Source: Ruminococcaceae bacterium UBA1767 | GTDB taxonomy: Bacteria > Bacillota > Clostridia > Oscillospirales > Acutalibacteraceae | DNA: 24,596 bases | Reading direction: 5' to 3' | NCBI GenBank assembly: GCA_002315505.1 | Contig: DCGX01000004.1 | Span: forward strand, 443 to 25,038 | Shown here: one piece after another, positions 22,796 to 24,596 of the stretch | Layout: each line of letters starts with the position of its first letter | How positions within the stretch are numbered: the stretch's first letter is position 1 | Translations under genes and position numbers: made by a program | Notes under the pieces: generated by a model | Database searches by the model: none | What the model saw: only the letters and a program-made list of their open reading frames with translations | What the model was told of the DNA's origin: nothing

Positions 22796-23989
22796 ATGAA
22801 AAAGGTTTTATCTCTTGTATTGGCAGTTATTATGATGCTCTCTTGCGTTGTAGTTTCTTATGCTAAAATTGACGGACCGCTTAAGTTTAACTCAAACGGT
22901 AAATTCAAGGTACTCGCTTTTGCGGATATTCAGTCAGGATATCCTGTAGGCGATGCTCTTAAGACATTTATGTCAGAGGCTATTGACAAGACTCAGCCTG
23001 ACCTCGTTGTTTTCGTAGGCGATAACATTATGTCACCTGAGGACGGCTCAGTTGAAAGCTACTGGAAGGGCTACGACGAGGTTTTCCCGATTCTCGAGGA
23101 AAAAGGCGTTAAGTTCACATTTGTTTTCGGTAACCATGATGATGAGTCAGCTCCGACAATCACAAAGGAGCAGATGCTTTTGAAATATCAGAGCTATGAC
23201 GGATGTCTTGCATACGATGCTGACCCGTCACTCCACGGCTGTGCAACACATAATCTTCCGATTATGAGCAGCGACGGAACTAAGATTGCATATAACATTT
23301 GGCTCATGGATAGCGGTGACTATGCAACAGCTGAGGATGGCACAGAGTATTATGACTGTGTTCGTAAGGATCAGATTGATTGGTATGAGAGAGTCAGCAA
23401 AGAGCTTCAGACACTCAATGGTGGCAGCGTAGTTCCTTCAATTATGTTCCAGCACATTGTTCCGCAGGAAGTTGCACAGAAGGCTATGTTCTCTCTTCCG
23501 ATTCAGCTCGGTAAGGCTACAAAGAACTTTGCTGATGGTTCTTCAATGACATATCTTCCGAACTATTTCGCATTTGACGGTGTTCTTGCAGAAGCTCCTT
23601 GTCCGTCATATTTCAATGAAGGTCAGTGGGATTCACTCGTTGCAAGAGGCGATGTAAATGCTATGTTCTTCGGTCACGACCATCAGAATTCATACAAGAT
23701 TAATGTTGGCGGTATCGATGCTATCAACGTTCCGGGCGCAACATTCAAGTCTTACTCAAGCTACATTGACCATGGTGCAATGCTCATCACACTTGATGAG
23801 AACAACCCGAACACATACGAAACAGAAATGATTTACGTAAGTGACCTTGCACTTGAGAGTGGTTCAAACATCGCAGGTCTTGACAAGGCAGAGTCAAAGG
23901 CAGGCTATGTATTCTCAGTAATCACAAGATATCTTGTTTACTATCTTCTCAAGGGTGTAAGAGCTATCGGCGGTTCAATCGTTCTTTAA
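22796..23989 (+). CDS. Secreted calcineurin-like metallophosphoesterase
   Basis: A 397-residue exported phosphoesterase. The signal peptide is MKKVLSLVLAVIMMLSCVVV plus SYA, with probable cleavage after A23; a lipobox at C17 is unlikely because M14 is at -3. Metal-site motifs in order: FADIQ (42-46; usual form DxH, here Q46 replaces His), VGDN (74-77), FGNHDDE (111-117), FQH (H220) and FGHDHQN (292-298). It resembles the Arp1/purple-acid-phosphatase-like group, in which DIQ is a known variant, acting on phosphate esters outside the membrane. A hydrophobic tail (370-397, YVFSVITRYLVYYLLKGVRA and on) may anchor it. ATG 22796 has GGAGG 7 bases upstream. Flanked by its own promoter and a strong terminator. 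The natural substrate is unknown. Confidence 0.88.
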   Translation: MKKVLSLVLAVIMMLSCVVVSYAKIDGPLKFNSNGKFKVLAFADIQSGYPVGDALKTFMSEAIDKTQPDLVVFVGDNIMSPEDGSVESYWKGYDEVFPILEEKGVKFTFVFGNHDDESAPTITKEQMLLKYQSYDGCLAYDADPSLHGCATHNLPIMSSDGTKIAYNIWLMDSGDYATAEDGTEYYDCVRKDQIDWYERVSKELQTLNGGSVVPSIMFQHIVPQEVAQKAMFSLPIQLGKATKNFADGSSMTYLPNYFAFDGVLAEAPCPSYFNEGQWDSLVARGDVNAMFFGHDHQNSYKINVGGIDAINVPGATFKSYSSYIDHGAMLITLDENNPNTYETEMIYVSDLALESGSNIAGLDKAESKAGYVFSVITRYLVYYLLKGVRAIGGSIVL

Positions 23990-23999
23990 TAACATTTTA

Positions 24000-24032
24000 C
24001 GGCGGTCGGCGAAAGCCGGCTGCCGATTTTTT
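24000..24032 (+). terminator. Strong terminator with GAAA tetraloop after the phosphoesterase gene
   Basis: An 11-pair stem (24000-24010 with 24015-24025), mostly G-C with two G-T wobbles, closed by a GAAA tetraloop, then T6 (24027-24032). The next gene's ribosome site GAGG begins at 24033, directly after the U-tract. Confidence 0.92.
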
Positions 24033-24042
24033 GAGGTAGATT

Positions 24043-24471
24043 ATGTTTAATTATATCTGGCCCGTGGCACTTGTTGTTCTTTCAAATGTGTTTTATCACA
24101 TAATTGCAAAATCCACACCGAATGAGTCAAATGCATTTCTGTCGCTGACAGTAACTTATATCGTTGCCGCGATAGTATCGTTTGTGATGTTTCTCTTTCA
24201 GGGAGGACTTCATAAGAGTATTATCGAGGAGGCGGGTAAGCTCAACTGGACGGCACTCGTTCTCGGAGTATGCATTATCGGACTTGAGCTGGGCAATATT
24301 TTAGCCTACAGAGCGGGATGGAAGATAAGCAACGCATCCTTGATTGCGAATATCGTGCTTGCCTGCATTCTTGTTTTTGTCGGTAAATTTGCGTATATGG
24401 AAACGGTTACGGTAAAGCAGATTATCGGTGTGATAACCTGTATAGTCGGTCTTGTACTTATCAATATATAA
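24043..24471 (+). CDS. EamA/DMT superfamily small transporter (single EamA domain)
   Basis: A 142-residue membrane protein with five likely helices (about 4-21, 33-53, 70-88, 95-116, 123-141), one EamA unit instead of the usual two. Single-unit members work as dimers, like small multidrug transporters. Family features are the LNWTALVLGVCIIGLELGNI stretch (about 67-86), YRAGWKISNASLIANI (90-105) and the last helix QIIGVITCIVGLVLI. The substrate cannot be read. ATG 24043 has GAGG six bases upstream, but that site directly abuts the U-tract of the preceding terminator. No promoter fits between, so expression may depend on read-through. A terminator follows. Confidence 0.85.
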   Translation: MFNYIWPVALVVLSNVFYHIIAKSTPNESNAFLSLTVTYIVAAIVSFVMFLFQGGLHKSIIEEAGKLNWTALVLGVCIIGLELGNILAYRAGWKISNASLIANIVLACILVFVGKFAYMETVTVKQIIGVITCIVGLVLINI

Positions 24472-24477
24472 AAAATC

Positions 24478-24508
24478 AGAAGCCACTCATATGAATGGCT
24501 TCTTTTTT
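24478..24508 (+). terminator. Intrinsic terminator after the EamA gene
   Basis: AGAAGCCACTC (24478-24488) pairs with GAATGGCTTCT (24493-24503) with one C/A mismatch and an ATAT loop, then T6 (24503-24508). Confidence 0.88.
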
Positions 24509-24550
24509 GAGTCTTCATGGAAACTTGTGAACAAACAAATTGATTGGTGA

Positions 24551-24582
24551 GATTATTTGTCACTTTGTTCATTAGAATGACA
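24551..24582 (-). repeat. Degenerate inverted copy of the TGTCATTCT repeat
   Basis: The reverse complement begins TGTCATTCTAATGAACAAAG, close to the inverted copy at 10527-10550 (TGTCATACTGAACAAAG). It lies just after a terminator, as expected for an intergenic dispersed repeat. The rest of the right edge (24509-24596) shows no gene. Confidence 0.45.
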
Positions 24583-24596
24583 AGGCTTAGTATATT

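Overview
The window looks like chromosomal DNA from a low-to-moderate GC Gram-positive anaerobe, most likely a Clostridia member of the Oscillospiraceae/Ruminococcaceae type. The reasons are strong GGAGG ribosome sites, TTGACA/TATAAT promoters often with an extended -10 TG, a 58-residue S21, the nadD-yqeK-rsfS gene order, GPH-type sugar transporters and a secreted protein with a dockerin-like calcium loop. The taxon is an inference. I see no rRNA, tRNA, CRISPR array, phage or insertion sequence.

Layout. Bases 1-827 (minus) hold the start of a cation:proton antiporter that runs off the left edge. It is divergent from a free-standing B3/B4 tRNA-synthetase-like domain gene (950-1627). A bidirectional terminator at about 1641-1675 separates that gene from a minus-strand operon (4055 down to 1656): HAD-IIA phosphatase, QueT-type ECF substrate-binding membrane protein and GT4 glycosyltransferase. 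Bases 4219-10430 (plus) form a tight carbohydrate operon: XRE regulator, GPH sugar symporter, ABC-F translation factor, intracellular clan GH-G glycosidase, then a secreted protein with one dockerin-like repeat. Bases 10431-10957 are the only long non-coding stretch. It is packed with degenerate dispersed repeats and ends in a terminator and a new promoter.

From that promoter a second GPH/SLC45-like transporter, an ABC ATPase-permease pair and the housekeeping block nadD-yqeK-rsfS-leuS follow with overlaps or gaps of 32 bases or less (10958-18004). rpsU (18108-18284) is a separate unit with its own promoter and terminator. An aminopeptidase P gene, rlmB with its own promoter, and a large membrane protein come next. 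A secreted metallophosphoesterase with a strong promoter and a five-helix EamA transporter close the window.

The most unusual item is the 833-residue membrane protein at 20238-22739. It has the eight-helix plan of a heavy-metal P1B-type ATPase behind an acidic, probably disordered N-terminus of about 285 residues. Its signature motifs are eroded: DKTGT has become DSKDL, TGD has become NCD, and TGES and GDGxND are absent. It looks like a pseudo-pump that may have been re-used for another role. The repeat mosaic at 10469-10708 and the ABC-F gene embedded in a sugar operon also deserve attention.
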